The position numbers were made by a program, and so were the translations under genes. From Saccharum officinarum (taxonomy: Eukaryota > Streptophyta > Magnoliopsida > Poales > Poaceae), in assembly GCA_020631735.1 (NCBI GenBank), contig CM036162.1:87307852-87371851 (forward strand): DNA of 64,000 bases, given 5' to 3'. This document shows positions 47,844-59,672 of the stretch, one piece after another (within the stretch, counting starts at the first letter, position 1; every line of letters starts with the position of its first letter). The notes beneath the pieces were generated by a model. That model was not told the DNA's origin and did no database searches. It saw only the letters and a program-made list of their open reading frames with translations.

Positions 47844-49391
47844 TGAAAGGTCCTAATGGCTAGAAGGGGGTGAATAGCCTATTTAAAAATTTTACAACAA
47901 CACTAAGACAAGTGATTAGTAAATAAGATTACAAAGCGAATATTGTGCTAGCATTATACTTGTGTTCAAAGCCACCTACCCAATTCTAATGTCTATGATC
48001 TCTAGTGAATCACTCAAGGGATAAGTCACTAAGTTATACCTAGGTGAACAAGCTAGCAAGAGAGCTACAACCAAAGAGCTACACTAGCTACACTAACTAG
48101 CTACAAGCACTACACATGGTAAATACACAAAGTAATGCAAGAGAGTGGTAGAAGTGATATATCGCCGTGGCAAGAGATCAATCACAATGAACACCAAGAA
48201 TACCAAGGAGACAATGATGACACAATCAATTTTTCCTTCGAGGTTTACTCGCTTGCCGGCAAGCTAGTCCCTGTTGTGGCGATTCACTCACTTGGAGGTT
48301 CATGCGCTAATAGGCTTCGCAAGCCTAACCCACAACCGGATGCCACACAATCAACACAAGACGAGGATCCACAAGACACGCACAATCCACTAGAGTTGTC
48401 TTTGGCGCTCTACCGTGGAAGGCACAAGAACCCCTCAAAATCACAATGATCGGAGTCGGAGACAATCACCTTCCTCCGCTTGATGATCCACCAATCACTG
48501 GGCCGTCTAGGTGTCAGCAAATACCAAGAGTAACAAGATCTCCACCAGCCCAAATCGTCCAAACTAGTGCCACAAGATGCTAGAACACTAAGCAACGCAC
48601 TAGCGGCTCTCCAATCTCACTCAAGATGATGAAATCAAGTGTGCAAGTGGGTGAGTGGTGTGCTCAGCTCTCAAAGGGTGTATGCAGCTATTAGAAGTGC
48701 CAAGAGAGTGACCAAGGCTGGCCACGCCCTCTATTTATAAGCCCATAAGCAAATAGAGCCGTTATCCCTTGAAGCGAGCCTCAGCAAGGGCACTAGACAT
48801 GGCGATGATGGCACCGCCCTAGGGGTGGCGGTGCCCCCCAATGGTTGAATCCAACTGCTAGTTTGACTGGCTGTGATCATCGGACAGGTGGCGGTGACCA
48901 CCCGGCCAACTACCCGAAAACACCAGTCTCTAGGAAAGTATGGCGGTGCACCACCCTAGGCATGGCGGTGATAGTGGCACTGACCAACCCCATTTCCCTT
49001 TCTCTCTGGATAAAAGTGGTGGTGACTAGGTGGTGCACCACCCTCACCGCAGCGGTATACACCAGACACGCCAGTGCCACACCCAATTGAGCTGCTCTTA
49101 GCCACGTCCAGGCGTGGGCACCGCCCTAGGGGTGGACCAGGACAAGTGGCGGTGCCCCACCCGAGCACCTCCTCCTCGGCCTCCTCAGCCGGTCGCTGCC
49201 ACAGGGGTGGTGGTGCACCGAACAAGGCATGGCGGTGCCCCGGGGTAGCCACCGAGCCCGCAACACCTCCTTTTCTTTACCTTTTTCATCACCTTTGCAA
49301 ATGTGCTAATACTCCGAGTGTCTCACCATCACGCACAAGTGTGTTAGCATTGTCACAAACTTTTTTTAAGGTTAATCACTTTCTCACCGAA
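47844..49391 (-). mobile_element. SIRE-type Copia LTR on the minus strand, truncated by the gap
   Basis: On the minus strand it ends ...GGACCTTTCA (47844), preceded by 'ggctattcaccc..ctagcca', as in the plus-strand LTRs. The reversed TATA 'ttataaatag' is at about 48731-48740. The U3 side (48780-49260) carries a different repeated motif ('ggcggtgcaccaccctagg' variants) from the GTCCGGTC array. Its far end is lost in or beyond the gap at 49392. Confidence 0.82.
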
Positions 49392-49491
49392 NNNNNNNNN
49401 NNNNNNNNNNNNNNNNNNNNNNNNNNNNNNNNNNNNNNNNNNNNNNNNNNNNNNNNNNNNNNNNNNNNNNNNNNNNNNNNNNNNNNNNNNN
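49392..49491. other. Assembly gap (100 N)
   Basis: Exactly 100 N, the usual placeholder for a gap of unknown size. The 5' LTR and gag start of the following Copia element are missing here. Confidence 0.99.
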
Positions 49492-50520
49492 AAAAGAAGA
49501 ACATCCAACAAGGCTTTTGCTTCCATTGCTATAACAAGAAAGCATCACTATTGATTCATCCTCTCATGCTTCATGGCTAAAGAAGCTAAGGTATTATCAT
49601 GATGAGAGTGATGATGAAAAGTGAAATGGAATAGTGCACATGATAGTGATAATGATAATAAGATGAAAATAATGATGATGAACCAACTAAAGAACAACTA
49701 TATGACTTGATGCAACAAACTAGAGACATAGCTATTGCCAAGGACAAAGAGTGTAAGAAGCTTTCAATGAAAGTAGCAATACTTGAGAAAGTTCTTAGTG
49801 AGCTTAAGACCACTCATGAGAGTCTAGTGGAAGACCATGAGGATCTTGGTAAGGCTCATTTCAAGCTTGAAAAAGGCTCACTCATTGCTACTTGAGCAAC
49901 AAGAAAAGAAGGAGGTTGTTGTATCATGTGATATAGGTGTTACATGTGATATAATTGATGAATCCTTTAGAACCTATCATCATGTCAAATGCTAACCTTC
50001 TTGTAGCTCTTCATCCACCACCACCAACTCTACCTCTACTACTAGTGATGGTTTCACTTGTGATGCCTCACTAATGGTTGAGAATGAGACTCTAAGAGAG
50101 AGGTGGATGAGCTCACTCACGCCCTAGGCAAGGCCTATGGTGGTGAGGCCCGCTTGCTTAAGTGCTTGGTAGCCAAAGGTTCTCTCTTAACAAAGAGGGA
50201 TTGGGCTACACCCCAAGAAAGGCAAGTCGGCCTTTGCAACTCCAAAGCCTAGCTTTGTGAAGGGCAATGGTCGGTTTTGCAATAGATGCAAGCAAGTTGG
50301 GCACCTAGAGCATAATTGCAATAAAAAGAACCAAAGCAAGAACTTTGTTAATGCTATACCTTTTTGATTCTTGCTATGTGCTTACCAAGGTGTGAAGGGT
50401 GTGCAAGCTAAGTTTATTGGTACACTATTGTGGGCCCAAAGAAGAAGGCTATTTGGGTACCAAAGAGCTTAGTTACTAACCTACAAGGACCCAAGCAAGG
50501 GTACCTAAGCTTCATTGATT
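49492..50520 (+). pseudogene. gag remnant of the older SIRE-type Copia element
   Basis: It matches the second half of the young gag at 57441-59630: the coiled-coil part ('AKDKECKKLSMKVAILEKVL', 'ESLVEDHEDL'), the Ser/Thr-rich link, and the CCHC knuckle ('CNRCKQVGHLEHNC', ~50280-50325). Many single-base deletions break the frame. Confidence 0.85.
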
Positions 50521-50539
50521 TGCTTGTAGGTCAATTACA

Positions 50540-53500
50540 AAGCCGGAGGAAGGCATTGGATTATTGATAGTGGGTGCACTCAACACATGACCGGTACATC
50601 AAGAATGTTTGATCAATTCAATGACAATGATAGTGGTGTTGATTCTATCATTTGGCAATAACAAGAAAGGCAAGGTTATTGGCTTGGGCAAGATTGCAAT
50701 ATCAAATGATATGAGTATCTCCAATGTGTTGCTAGTTGAAAGCTTGGATTTCAATCTTCTATCCGTGGCACAAATATGTGATCTTGGTTACAAATGCATC
50801 TTTGGGGTTGATGATGTGGAAGTTATTAGTATGGATGGTTCAAATGTGGCATTCAAGGGCTTTAGATATGAGAATCTCTACCTAGTTGACTTCAATGCTA
50901 GAGAAACTTCTTTGACAACTTGCTTAGTCTCCAAATCAAGCATGGGTTGGCTTTGGCATAGAAGGCTTGGTCATGTTGGCATGAAACAATTGAAGAAGCT
51001 TACAACTCACAATCTTGTCAATGGTTTGAAAGATGTTGAATTTGAGAAGAATAAGCTTTGTAGTGCATGTCAAGCCGGGAAGCAAGTTGGAAGCTCACAT
51101 CCAAAGAAGAGTACAATGAGCACATGCAAAGCATTTGATTTGATGCACATGGATCTATTTGGACCAACAACATATACAAGCATAGGCGGCAACAAGTATG
51201 GCTTTGTCATAGTGGATGACTTCACAAGATTCACATGGGTATTCTTTCTTAGTGACAAAAGTGAAGTGTTTGACACCTTCAAGACATTTCTCACTAGAGT
51301 TCACAATGAGTTTGAGATTAGAATCAAGAAAGTGAGAAGTGACAATGGAAGTGAGTTCAAGAATACAAGAATTGAAGAACTTTGTGATCACTATGGCATT
51401 GGACATCAATTCTCGGCCAAGTACACTCCACAATCAAATGGCCTAGTTGAGAGAAAGAATAGAACATTGCTTGATATGGCTAGATCAATGCTTCATGAGT
51501 ACAATGTGAGTCAATCATTTTGGGATGAAGCAATCAATACCGCTTGCTACTACATCAATAGACTATATTGTCATCCATTGCTAGAGAAGACCCCATATGA
51601 GCTACTTCATGGAAGAAAGCCCAATATTTCTTACTTTAGGGTGTTTGGTTGCAAATGCTATATTTGAAGAAGGGCACTAGATTGGGAAAGTTTGACAAGA
51701 GATGTGATGAGGGGTTCCTACTTGGTTATTCAACTACAAGCAAAGCTTATAGAGTTTGGAACAACTCAAGTGGCATTCTAGAAGAAGTCCATGATGTGCA
51801 ATTTGATGAAACCAATGGGTCACAAGATGAAGAGAGAATCTAGATGATGTTGGTGGAACTCTATTGGTGGAAGCAATGAAGAACATGGACATTGGGGACA
51901 TTAGAGCAAAGCAAGTAATTGATATTCAAGATGATGATAAAGATCAAGTGCTCAATTCTCCATTCAAGCTAGCTAGTGACTCTCAAGTGCAAGATCAGGT
52001 GCTAGTTCATCTCATCAAGATACATCAAGTGATCAACCAAGCTCAAGCAATCAAGTGCAAGTACTCCAACCACAACATGTTGCAAGAGATCACCCCATTG
52101 ATAGTGTTATTGGTGATATTAGAAGTGGTGTGCAAACAAGATCAAGATTGACTATGTTTGTGAGCATGCATCATTTGTGTCAACCATAGAACCAAAGAAA
52201 GATAGAAGAAGCTTTGATGGATGCCGATTGGATCATGGCTATGCAAGAAGAGCTTAACAATTTCACAAGAAATGATGTTTGGGAATGGTAGAAAGGCCAA
52301 ATGACTACAATGTGATTGGAACCAGTGGGTGTTTAAAAACAAGCAAGATCAAGATGGCATTGTGGTGAGAAACAAAGCAAGACTAGTTGCTCAAGGTTAC
52401 ACTCAAGTAGAAGGTCTTGACTATGATGAGACATATGCTCCCGTGGCAAGATTGAGGCAATAAGGATTCTATTGGCTTATGCTTGTGCACACAACATCAA
52501 ACTATATCAAATGGATGTCAAAAGTGCATTTCTCAATGGGATCATCAATGAGTTAGTATTTGTTGAGCAACCGCCGGATTTGAAGATGACAAGAAACCCA
52601 ACCATGTGTACAAGTTGAAGAAGGCTTTATATGGCTTAAAGCAAGCACCTAGAGCATGGTATGAGAGGCTAAGGGATTTCCTTCTCTCTAAGGATTCAAA
52701 ATGGGCAAGGTTGATACTAACTCTATTCACCAAGAAGATTGGAAATGATCTATTCATAGTGCAAATATATGTTGATGACATCATCTTTGGATCAACCGAT
52801 CAAGCTTATTGTGAAGAATTTGGTGCTATGATGGCCAAAGAGTTTGAAATGTCTATGATTGGTGAACTTAGCTACTTCCTTGGTCTCCAAGTCAAGCAAT
52901 TGAAGAATGGAACATTTGTGAGTCAAGGAAAATACATAAGGGACATGTTGAAGAAGTTTGGATGCAAGATGCAAAGCCAATTTTCACTCCAATGGCACAA
53001 ATGCAATTTTGGATAGTATCTGAATGCAAAATGTTAATCAAAAGGAATATCGGTCTTTGATTGGAAGTCTACTCTATGTCACCGCATCAAGGCGATGTCA
53101 TGTTTAGTGTTTGCATGTGTGCAGATATCAAGCCTCACCTAGAGAAAGTCATCTCACGGCGGCAAAAAGATATATTGAGGTACTTGAAACAAACAAGAAA
53201 ATGTTGGACTATGGATCCCAGGGGCAAAGTTTGAATTGATTGAATTCGGACCCGACTATGGGGGTTGCAAGATCAATAGGAAAAGCACAAGTGGCACATG
53301 TCATTACTTGGAAGATCATGTGTCATGGTCCTCAAAGAAACAAATAGTGTGGCAATCTCTACCGCCGAAGCCGAATATGTGAGTGCGGGAGTTGTTGTGC
53401 ACAATTGCTATGGATGAAATCAACTTTGAAGGATTATGCCTCAACTTCAAGAATGTGCCGTTGCTATGTGATAATGAGAGTGCAATCAAGATGATACAAA

Positions 53501-53700
53501 ACCCGTTCAACATGGAAGAACAAAGCATATTGACATAAGACATCATTTCATTAGAGATCATCAACAAAAGGGAGATATTGCCATTGAAAGTGTTGGCACC
53601 ATGATCAACTTGCCGATATTCTCACTAAGCCACTTGATGAAAAGAGGTTTTGCAAGCTAAGGAATGAATTGAACATTCTTGATTTCTCAAACATGAGTTG
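50540..53700 (+). pseudogene. pol remnant of the older SIRE-type Copia element
   Basis: Protease-integrase-RT-RNase H in Ty1/copia order, broken by frameshifts. The protease motif appears near 50560 ('IDSGCTQHMTG'). The integrase part is open from 50609 to 51667 with '[16 protein letters not shown]', 'CSACQAGKQ', 'HMDLFGP', 'SDNGSEF' and 'NGLVERKN'. RT 'YVDDIIFGS' is at about 52770. RNase H remains lie near 53350-53500. Relative to the intact copy at 59673-62873 most lesions are 1-2 base deletions rather than substitutions. Confidence 0.9.
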
Positions 53701-54870
53701 AATGCACCCCACCCACTTATTGACATGCCTCTCCTTCGACATTGCAAGGTAAAATTGATTGACATGTCTTTCATCCTATGCTAAGGACTTGATAGAGCAT
53801 GTAGACATAATAAGTGGTACGCATAAGCATTCATGATAAATCAAATGAATTTGATGGATATATGTTACCACTATTGCTTCTATGCTTATTTGATCTAGTG
53901 GTGGCATATGACATGTTTGTGAGCTTTAAACCTAGTGTTGAATCTAGAAGATTTGCTATAAGTGTTTAATTCAACATAGCAAGATAACCCTTATTTTGAG
54001 GAGTGAAGAAGCTTGTCTTTGGTTCAAATCGAATTAAATATCTTTGGCAAGTATTCTAGGTTAAACCAAATTTGATAAATTTTTTAACCTTACATGTGGT
54101 ATCGAATTAATTTCAATCTACTCCATCAAACACTTTTCCTTCTCTCCACAATTTGATCCCTTTTGGGTAAGTTGTTGACAAAGGGGGAGAGAAAAAGATG
54201 ATTCAACTTGATAAAGGGGTAAATAAATTTATTGATGAGAAAAAGATGATTCAACTTGATAAAGGGGTAAATAAAATTTGTTGATGCACACAAGTAGGGG
54301 AGCAAGCTCATAAACAAAGTTGTTGCATTTGTTTGTGCATTCTCATATGACTTGCTTATTGCACATGTATTTAAATTCAATATACATGCTTGTGTGGTGC
54401 AATGCTAGTATAGAAATTGATGATGAAATGATCTACTAGCATGCATAGGAATAGTTTACATGTGGTATCTAGACTTGCCTAAAGCTTTACAAGTGGTTAG
54501 CTTTACAAGTGGTCCAAGAACCTTTACATATAATGTTGATCTCACGGGTTCTTGAGTTTTGATGGATGTCTAGTCACTTCATGATGCTAAGGATGGTGTA
54601 AAAGGCAACTCCGATTGGTATCACGCTTCAAAGGTCCATTTCTTACACCATAGCATCATTTTGGTAGAATTACTCTTCAACACTTCTATCCATGCATATG
54701 TGTAAAGCTTTCAATCCAACTCTATGCACATATGTAGGGGGAGCTAATGCTACCAAAACCGAGCTTGTGATAATTGTCCAAACTTTACTTATGAGCAAAA
54801 TAATTGGACAAGTATGACAAGTTCAAAACTTTTATTAAAAATCATCTTGTGAGGGTTGTCATCAATTACC
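53701..54870 (+). mobile_element. 3' non-coding region of the older Copia element
   Basis: It aligns in order with 62874-64000 of the young element ('gacatgcctctccttcga', 'ttgatctcacg', 'gtagggggagc'). It holds several purine-rich runs and no long frame. A short duplicated stretch 'gagaaaaagatgattcaac' occurs at about 54188 and 54237. Confidence 0.8.
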
Positions 54871-54883
54871 AAAAAGGGGGAGA
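54871..54883 (+). other. Polypurine tract of the older Copia element
   Basis: 'aaaaagggggaga' directly before the LTR start at 54885. Confidence 0.85.
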
Positions 54884-54884
54884 T

Positions 54885-55386
54885 TGAAAGTCCCTAGTTT
54901 GGTTTTGGCTAATTGATGAAACCTAGGACTAACCTTTGTATCTAAGTGAATGATTTAGATAAAGGTAGTCATTGCATATGAGACATGACATTGACTCATG
55001 TGACCAAGATGATGAAGACCAAGATGAGGCTTGGCTCGATGGACCGGTGTGAAGGTGAAGGGCAAGTCGAGGCTTCGAAGCGAAGGACCATGCGATGGTG
55101 AAGCTTGAGCAAGACTAGCGCCGACGGACCGATGCAACGGTGAAGAGGAAGTGAAGTCAAGGTCGATGGATCAAGACGGTCATGTGATGATATGAAGTGG
55201 ATCATATCATTTGGAGAAACAAAATGGGCTCAAGGCAAAGGTATAACCATAGGGCCATTTTGTTTTACACTCAAGACACCTAGAGGGTGTGAGTGGTTTA
55301 GGATCGATAGCCGAACTATTAAGAGGGGAAGTCTTATCGGTTATTCGATGCACGGGTGCCACTAGGTGAATTCATAAGTGCATTGC
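54885..55386 (+). mobile_element. 3' LTR of the older Copia element, first 502 bp
   Basis: It starts TGAAAGTCCCTAG after the polypurine tract. It is interrupted by the young element after 'attgc' (55382-55386), the presumed left target duplication. The remainder of this LTR should lie beyond the young element, outside the window. Confidence 0.88.
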
Positions 55387-57386
55387 TGAAAGTCCTATGT
55401 TTGGTGTTGGTAATTAGTGACAATGCCTAAGTACTAATCCTATGCCTAAGTTGTATGTAGCATATGAGGATTAGTACATTCCAAGGTTGGTGGCAAGATG
55501 GACATGGTGATCATGATGGCCACACTTGGATTTGGACGCAACCCTACGTGATCAAGGCAAAGGTATATGCTTAAGGGTTGTGTTTTAGTAACCAAGACAC
55601 CTAGTGGGTGTGGTTACATTATAGGATAGATAGCCGTACTATAAAGAGGGGAATGACGCGGCTATTGAACTCCTAAGTGCCTCTAGATGTGCATTTCATG
55701 ATCATATGCATTTGGATAGAACTAATATCGCCTCGAAAAATGATTGTGAAAATGCTAACACACTCACACATGTCGAGATCACTTGGTGGTGTTAGCACAT
55801 TTGCGATGGCGGTGGAGTTTAAGCGGTAGAGAGGGTTTGGGTCTCTCTCTCCCTCCCGCCGAGCTTGCGAGCGCGGGATTCAGGCGTTTTTGAGAAGTTG
55901 AAATGCCTATTTTTCACTACGCCGGAAGTCCGAAAAGAAACGGAGGCGAACGGAGGTCACAGAGGTGACCGGACGCTGCACCGGACGTGGTCCTTGCAGG
56001 ACCGGACGCGTCCGGTCAGTGTTCAGTGTCTGCGCGTTTTTCAGTTCGATGATCGGACGCGAGTCGCGTCCGGTCACTGATGATCGGACGCGTCCGGTCG
56101 TCCAGGGAGCTTACTGGACTCTAACCGGACGCTGGCACTGTCGCGTCCGGTCATCTTCTTAAGCGCGTCCGGTCACTGTTTCGTTGAGCGCTGCTCAGGC
56201 GACCAACGCGTCCGGTCCTGCACGGGACCAGCGCGTCCGGTCATTCCCGGCGCGTCCGTCAGTTGGACCAGCGCGTCCGGTCGTTGCTTCGCAGTTAGCC
56301 GTTGGGCGACCAGCGCGTCCGGTCGTTTGGACCAGCGCGTCCGGTCAGTGTTTCACGTGTTAGCCGTTGGGCGACCGGCGCGTCCGGTCAGTTGGACCAG
56401 CGCGTCCGGTCACCCCGATTTCGGTTGTTTAAGTTTCTAACGGCTATATTCGAAGGGGTACGTCTATAAATACTCGTTGGCCGGCTCAAGGCTCCCTCTC
56501 TCGGATATCTCTCGAACATTTGACATACTTGTGAGCACTTTGAGCTAAGCAACTCCCCTCCCACTCATCTCTCTTGCTTCTTTGCATATTCGAAGTGAGA
56601 TTGAGTGATCCAAGTGCATTTGCATTGTGAGATAGCATCTAGTTGGCACTTGGTGGTTGATTTGCTGCGGGATTCTTGTTTCTCTTGGTGGTTGCCGCCA
56701 CCTAGACGGCTTGTAGCAGCTTGGAGGCGTTGGCAAGAGTTGGTGATTGTATCTTGGCCACCTCTGGTGATTGTAAGGGGTTTGTGCCTACCTCGGCGAA
56801 GAGCCAAAGGCAACACTAGTGAATTGCTCGTGTCATTGCAACCTCTTGCCATTTGGTAGGTTCTTGTGGCGCCTTTTGATAGGCTCGGTGTGTGACCGAT
56901 TAGCCACCGAACCACGTGGTGAAGAGGGACACAACGGGGACTAGCGTGCCAGCAAGCACGTGAACCTCGGGATAAATCTTCGTGTCATCACTTTCATTTT
57001 GTGATTGATTGATCCCGGTGTTCGGTTATCTTGGTATTCATCTCTTGATCATATTAATTGGTTGGCTCAATACTTCGCCCCTCGGTGATACCCTCCTAAC
57101 TCAACTCCGCATTACTTTCTTAGTTATCTTTGCTAGCTAGTTAGCTTCTCTTTAGTAGCTTCTTTGCGTAGCTTGCTAGTTGTAGTTGTAGTTACCTTCT
57201 CGGTTTAACTTGTGCGGTTGAGTGCAAATACTAGCATTGTGAATTGGATAAGTGGCTTGCAAACACCCCGTAGGCTAAGCAAAATTCGCATCTCGCTAGT
57301 TGTTATATTGATAAACTTGTTTAGCTTGTCTTTGTAGAAAGTTTTAAAAGGCTATTCACCCCCCCTCTAGCCATCAAGACCTTTCA
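55387..57386 (+). mobile_element. 5' LTR of the young SIRE/Maximus-type Copia element (2000 bp)
   Basis: It starts TGAAAGTCC and ends GACCTTTCA, giving the short inverted end TGAAAG/CTTTCA. It is followed after two bases by the primer site. TATA 'tataaata' is at 56465-56472. It carries an array of GTCCGGTC motifs upstream of TATA. Element-internal order and the tandem gag and pol make this an autonomous-type copy. Confidence 0.95.
55960..56415 (+). repeat. CpG-rich GCGTCCGGTC array in LTR U3
   Basis: By hand count the word CGTCCGGTC occurs 12 times, with one shortened copy ('gcgtccgtcag') and several inverted copies ('accggacgc'). Spacers such as 'ttggaccagc' and 'gttagccgttgggcgacc' also recur. 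The array ends about 50 bp before the TATA box. Confidence 0.9.
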
Positions 57387-57388
57387 AG

Positions 57389-57400
57389 TGGTATCAGAGC
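57389..57400 (+). other. Primer binding site (initiator-Met tRNA)
   Basis: TGGTATCAGAGC, the standard plant Copia primer site, two bases after the LTR end. Confidence 0.95.
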
Positions 57401-57440
57401 CGTGGTCACCGTTTGTAAGGCTTAACAACCTCGGTGTAAG

Positions 57441-59630
57441 ATGGCTCAAGTTATGTTCAATCATGTTAATGGCAAGCCTCCATTCTTTGATGGCGTCTCT
57501 TCCTTTGATCATTGGAAAAGGAAGATGAAGCTATATCTAGGCAATATATATGAGAAGGTTTGGGATGTGACCAAAGAAGGATACATCATTCTTGATGAGG
57601 AAAACCTCACTCCCAATGACTGCATCAACAAACAATGCAACACAGCGGCACTTGCCACAATCTGTCAGGCCGTTGATGATAAAGTATTTGAGCAAATCAA
57701 AGATCTTGAAAAGGCAAATGAGCTTTGGACAAGATTAGAGGAAACATATGAGGGCACTTCAACGGTAAAGAGTGCCAAGCTCTATATGCTCAAGGATAAG
57801 TTTGCAAGCTTCAAGATGAAGGATGATGAGTCCATACCGGAGATGTTCTATAGGCTCCAAGTCATTATCAATGATCTCAAGGGGCTTGGGGAGAAGGTTG
57901 AGGACAAGGACTTCTCACACAAGTTCTTAATGTGCTTACCCAAGAAGTTTGCCACCTTGAGAAGAATGATCTTTAGAGAGGGATTGGACAAAGTCAAACC
58001 AACCAATGTGCTTGGAGATATAATGACCGATGCCCAATACAATGATGATGAAGATGAGGTAGAAGAGAAAAAGGAGACCAAGGTCAAGCAAGAGAAGCCC
58101 ATTGCATTCAAGGCTTCATCTTCTAAGGGCAAGAGCAAGATGGAGAGTGATGATGATGATCCACTTGATGATGAGATCATGGCCCTTCTAGTGCAAAAGA
58201 TGGGTCGGTTCATGAAGAAGAGAGGCTATGGTGCAAGAAAGAGGAGAGACACTATAAAGGCAAAGACCCTTTGCCACAATTGCAATAACCCCAATCACAT
58301 AGTGGGGGATTGCCCCTATGAAGATAAGAGACTTCATAATGGGGACTTGAAGCTCAAGAAGAACAAGAAAGAGAATGAGAAGAAAACAAAGAAGAGCTTC
58401 ACCTTCAACAAGAAGAAGAAGGGTGGTGGTTATGTAGTCACTTGGGATAGTGACAACTCCGATAGTGATGATGATGCAAGCTCTAGTGATGATGAGAGGG
58501 TCACTCGGCGAGCCATTGCAAACATCGCCCTCTCCAACAAGCCATCCATCTTCGACACTACATCGACATGCCTTATGGCCAAGCCTACCAAGGTAAAATA
58601 CGATGATAGTGATGATGATTCTTGTGCTAGTGATGATTGTAGGAGTGATGATGAGGAGGATGAGGACTACTCCAAGGATGATCTATTAGGCGTAATAGAT
58701 CAAATGAGCAAGGGCTACAAGAGGACAACCAAGAAATACAAAATCTTGGAACAAGAGCTCATTGCTAAGTGCAATGAAAATGATGCCTTGATGGAGGAGC
58801 TTCTTGCTCTTAAAAAGAGTAAGGAGTGCAAAGGAATTGAACAAGAGCTCAAAGCTCTTAGGAAATCCTTTGATGAGCTAGAGGCCTCTCGTGAGTGTCT
58901 AAAGGAAGACCACGAGGACCTTGAAGTTGCTCACACTAGGCTTAAGGAAGCCCACTCCTCTCTACTTGAGCTCATCAAGGAGAAGGACCTCAAGTTGGAG
59001 AAGCTCATGAAGGAAGCTAAGGAGGAGCAAGTGATTGACACTTGTGATATTGGACTAACATGTGATATTATTGATGATTCTTTATTTGTTAGTCCTACTA
59101 ATGCTTCATGTAGCTCATCATCATCCACCACAACCAACTCTACCTCTACTACTAGTGATTCATCACTTGTGGTTGAGAATAAGACTCTCAAGAGAGAGGT
59201 GGATAATCTCACCTGCGCATTAGGCAATGCCTATGGTGGGGATGCTCGCTTGCTAAAATGCTTGGGTAGCCAAAGGTTCTCTCTTAACAAAGAGGGTTTG
59301 GGCTATACTCCCAAGAAGGGCAAGGCGGCCTTTGCTACTCCAAAGCCTCGCTTTGTGAAGAGCAATGGTCGTTATTGCAATAGATGCAAGCAAGTTGGGC
59401 ATCTAGAGATTAATTGCAATAAAATGAATAAGAACAATAAGTTTCATGCTAAAATGGATTGCATTCCTTTTGATTCTTGTTATGTGCTTACCAAGGGTGA
59501 GAAAGGTGTACGTGCTAGGTTTGTTGGTACACCAATTGTGGGCCCAAAGAAGAAGGCCATTTGGGTACCAAAGAGCTTAGTGACTAACCTCCAAGGACCC
59601 AAGCAAGTATGGGTACCTAAGAAACATTAA
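57441..59630 (+). CDS. gag polyprotein of the young SIRE-type Copia element
   Basis: 729 residues, intact. It forms the capsid and nucleocapsid that package the element's RNA in cytoplasmic particles. The N-terminal third (~10-210) is the Copia-type gag core ('FDGVSSFDHWKRKMKLYL', 'LWTRLEETYEG', 'DKFASFKMKDDESI'). A first CCHC knuckle is at C278-C281-H286-C291 ('LCHNCNNPNHIVGDC'). A long acidic and lysine-rich coiled-coil region (~400-545) follows, then a Ser/Thr-rich link, and a second CCHC knuckle at C646-C649-H654-C659 ('CNRCKQVGHLEINC'). The extended gag with coiled coil and two separated knuckles is typical of SIRE/Maximus elements. It starts 41 bases after the primer site and ends in TAA in the same frame as pol. 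Confidence 0.95.
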   Translation: MAQVMFNHVNGKPPFFDGVSSFDHWKRKMKLYLGNIYEKVWDVTKEGYIILDEENLTPNDCINKQCNTAALATICQAVDDKVFEQIKDLEKANELWTRLEETYEGTSTVKSAKLYMLKDKFASFKMKDDESIPEMFYRLQVIINDLKGLGEKVEDKDFSHKFLMCLPKKFATLRRMIFREGLDKVKPTNVLGDIMTDAQYNDDEDEVEEKKETKVKQEKPIAFKASSSKGKSKMESDDDDPLDDEIMALLVQKMGRFMKKRGYGARKRRDTIKAKTLCHNCNNPNHIVGDCPYEDKRLHNGDLKLKKNKKENEKKTKKSFTFNKKKKGGGYVVTWDSDNSDSDDDASSSDDERVTRRAIANIALSNKPSIFDTTSTCLMAKPTKVKYDDSDDDSCASDDCRSDDEEDEDYSKDDLLGVIDQMSKGYKRTTKKYKILEQELIAKCNENDALMEELLALKKSKECKGIEQELKALRKSFDELEASRECLKEDHEDLEVAHTRLKEAHSSLLELIKEKDLKLEKLMKEAKEEQVIDTCDIGLTCDIIDDSLFVSPTNASCSSSSSTTTNSTSTTSDSSLVVENKTLKREVDNLTCALGNAYGGDARLLKCLGSQRFSLNKEGLGYTPKKGKAAFATPKPRFVKSNGRYCNRCKQVGHLEINCNKMNKNNKFHAKMDCIPFDSCYVLTKGEKGVRARFVGTPIVGPKKKAIWVPKSLVTNLQGPKQVWVPKKH

Positions 59631-59672
59631 TTTGTTTTGTAGGTAAATTACAAGGCCGGAGGAAGGCATTGG

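Noticed and set aside
55960..56415. Regular GTCCGGTC words suggesting a CRISPR array or satellite
   Set aside because: The spacing is irregular, the words are short, they occur in both orientations, and they lie in a plant LTR upstream of a TATA box.
57389..57400. Initiator-Met tRNA-like sequence as a tRNA gene
   Set aside because: It is only the 12-base primer site next to an LTR; no cloverleaf surrounds it.
59595..59642. A 35-36-base intron removing the gag-pol stops
   Set aside because: Too short for a plant spliceosomal intron; kept only as a question in the findings.
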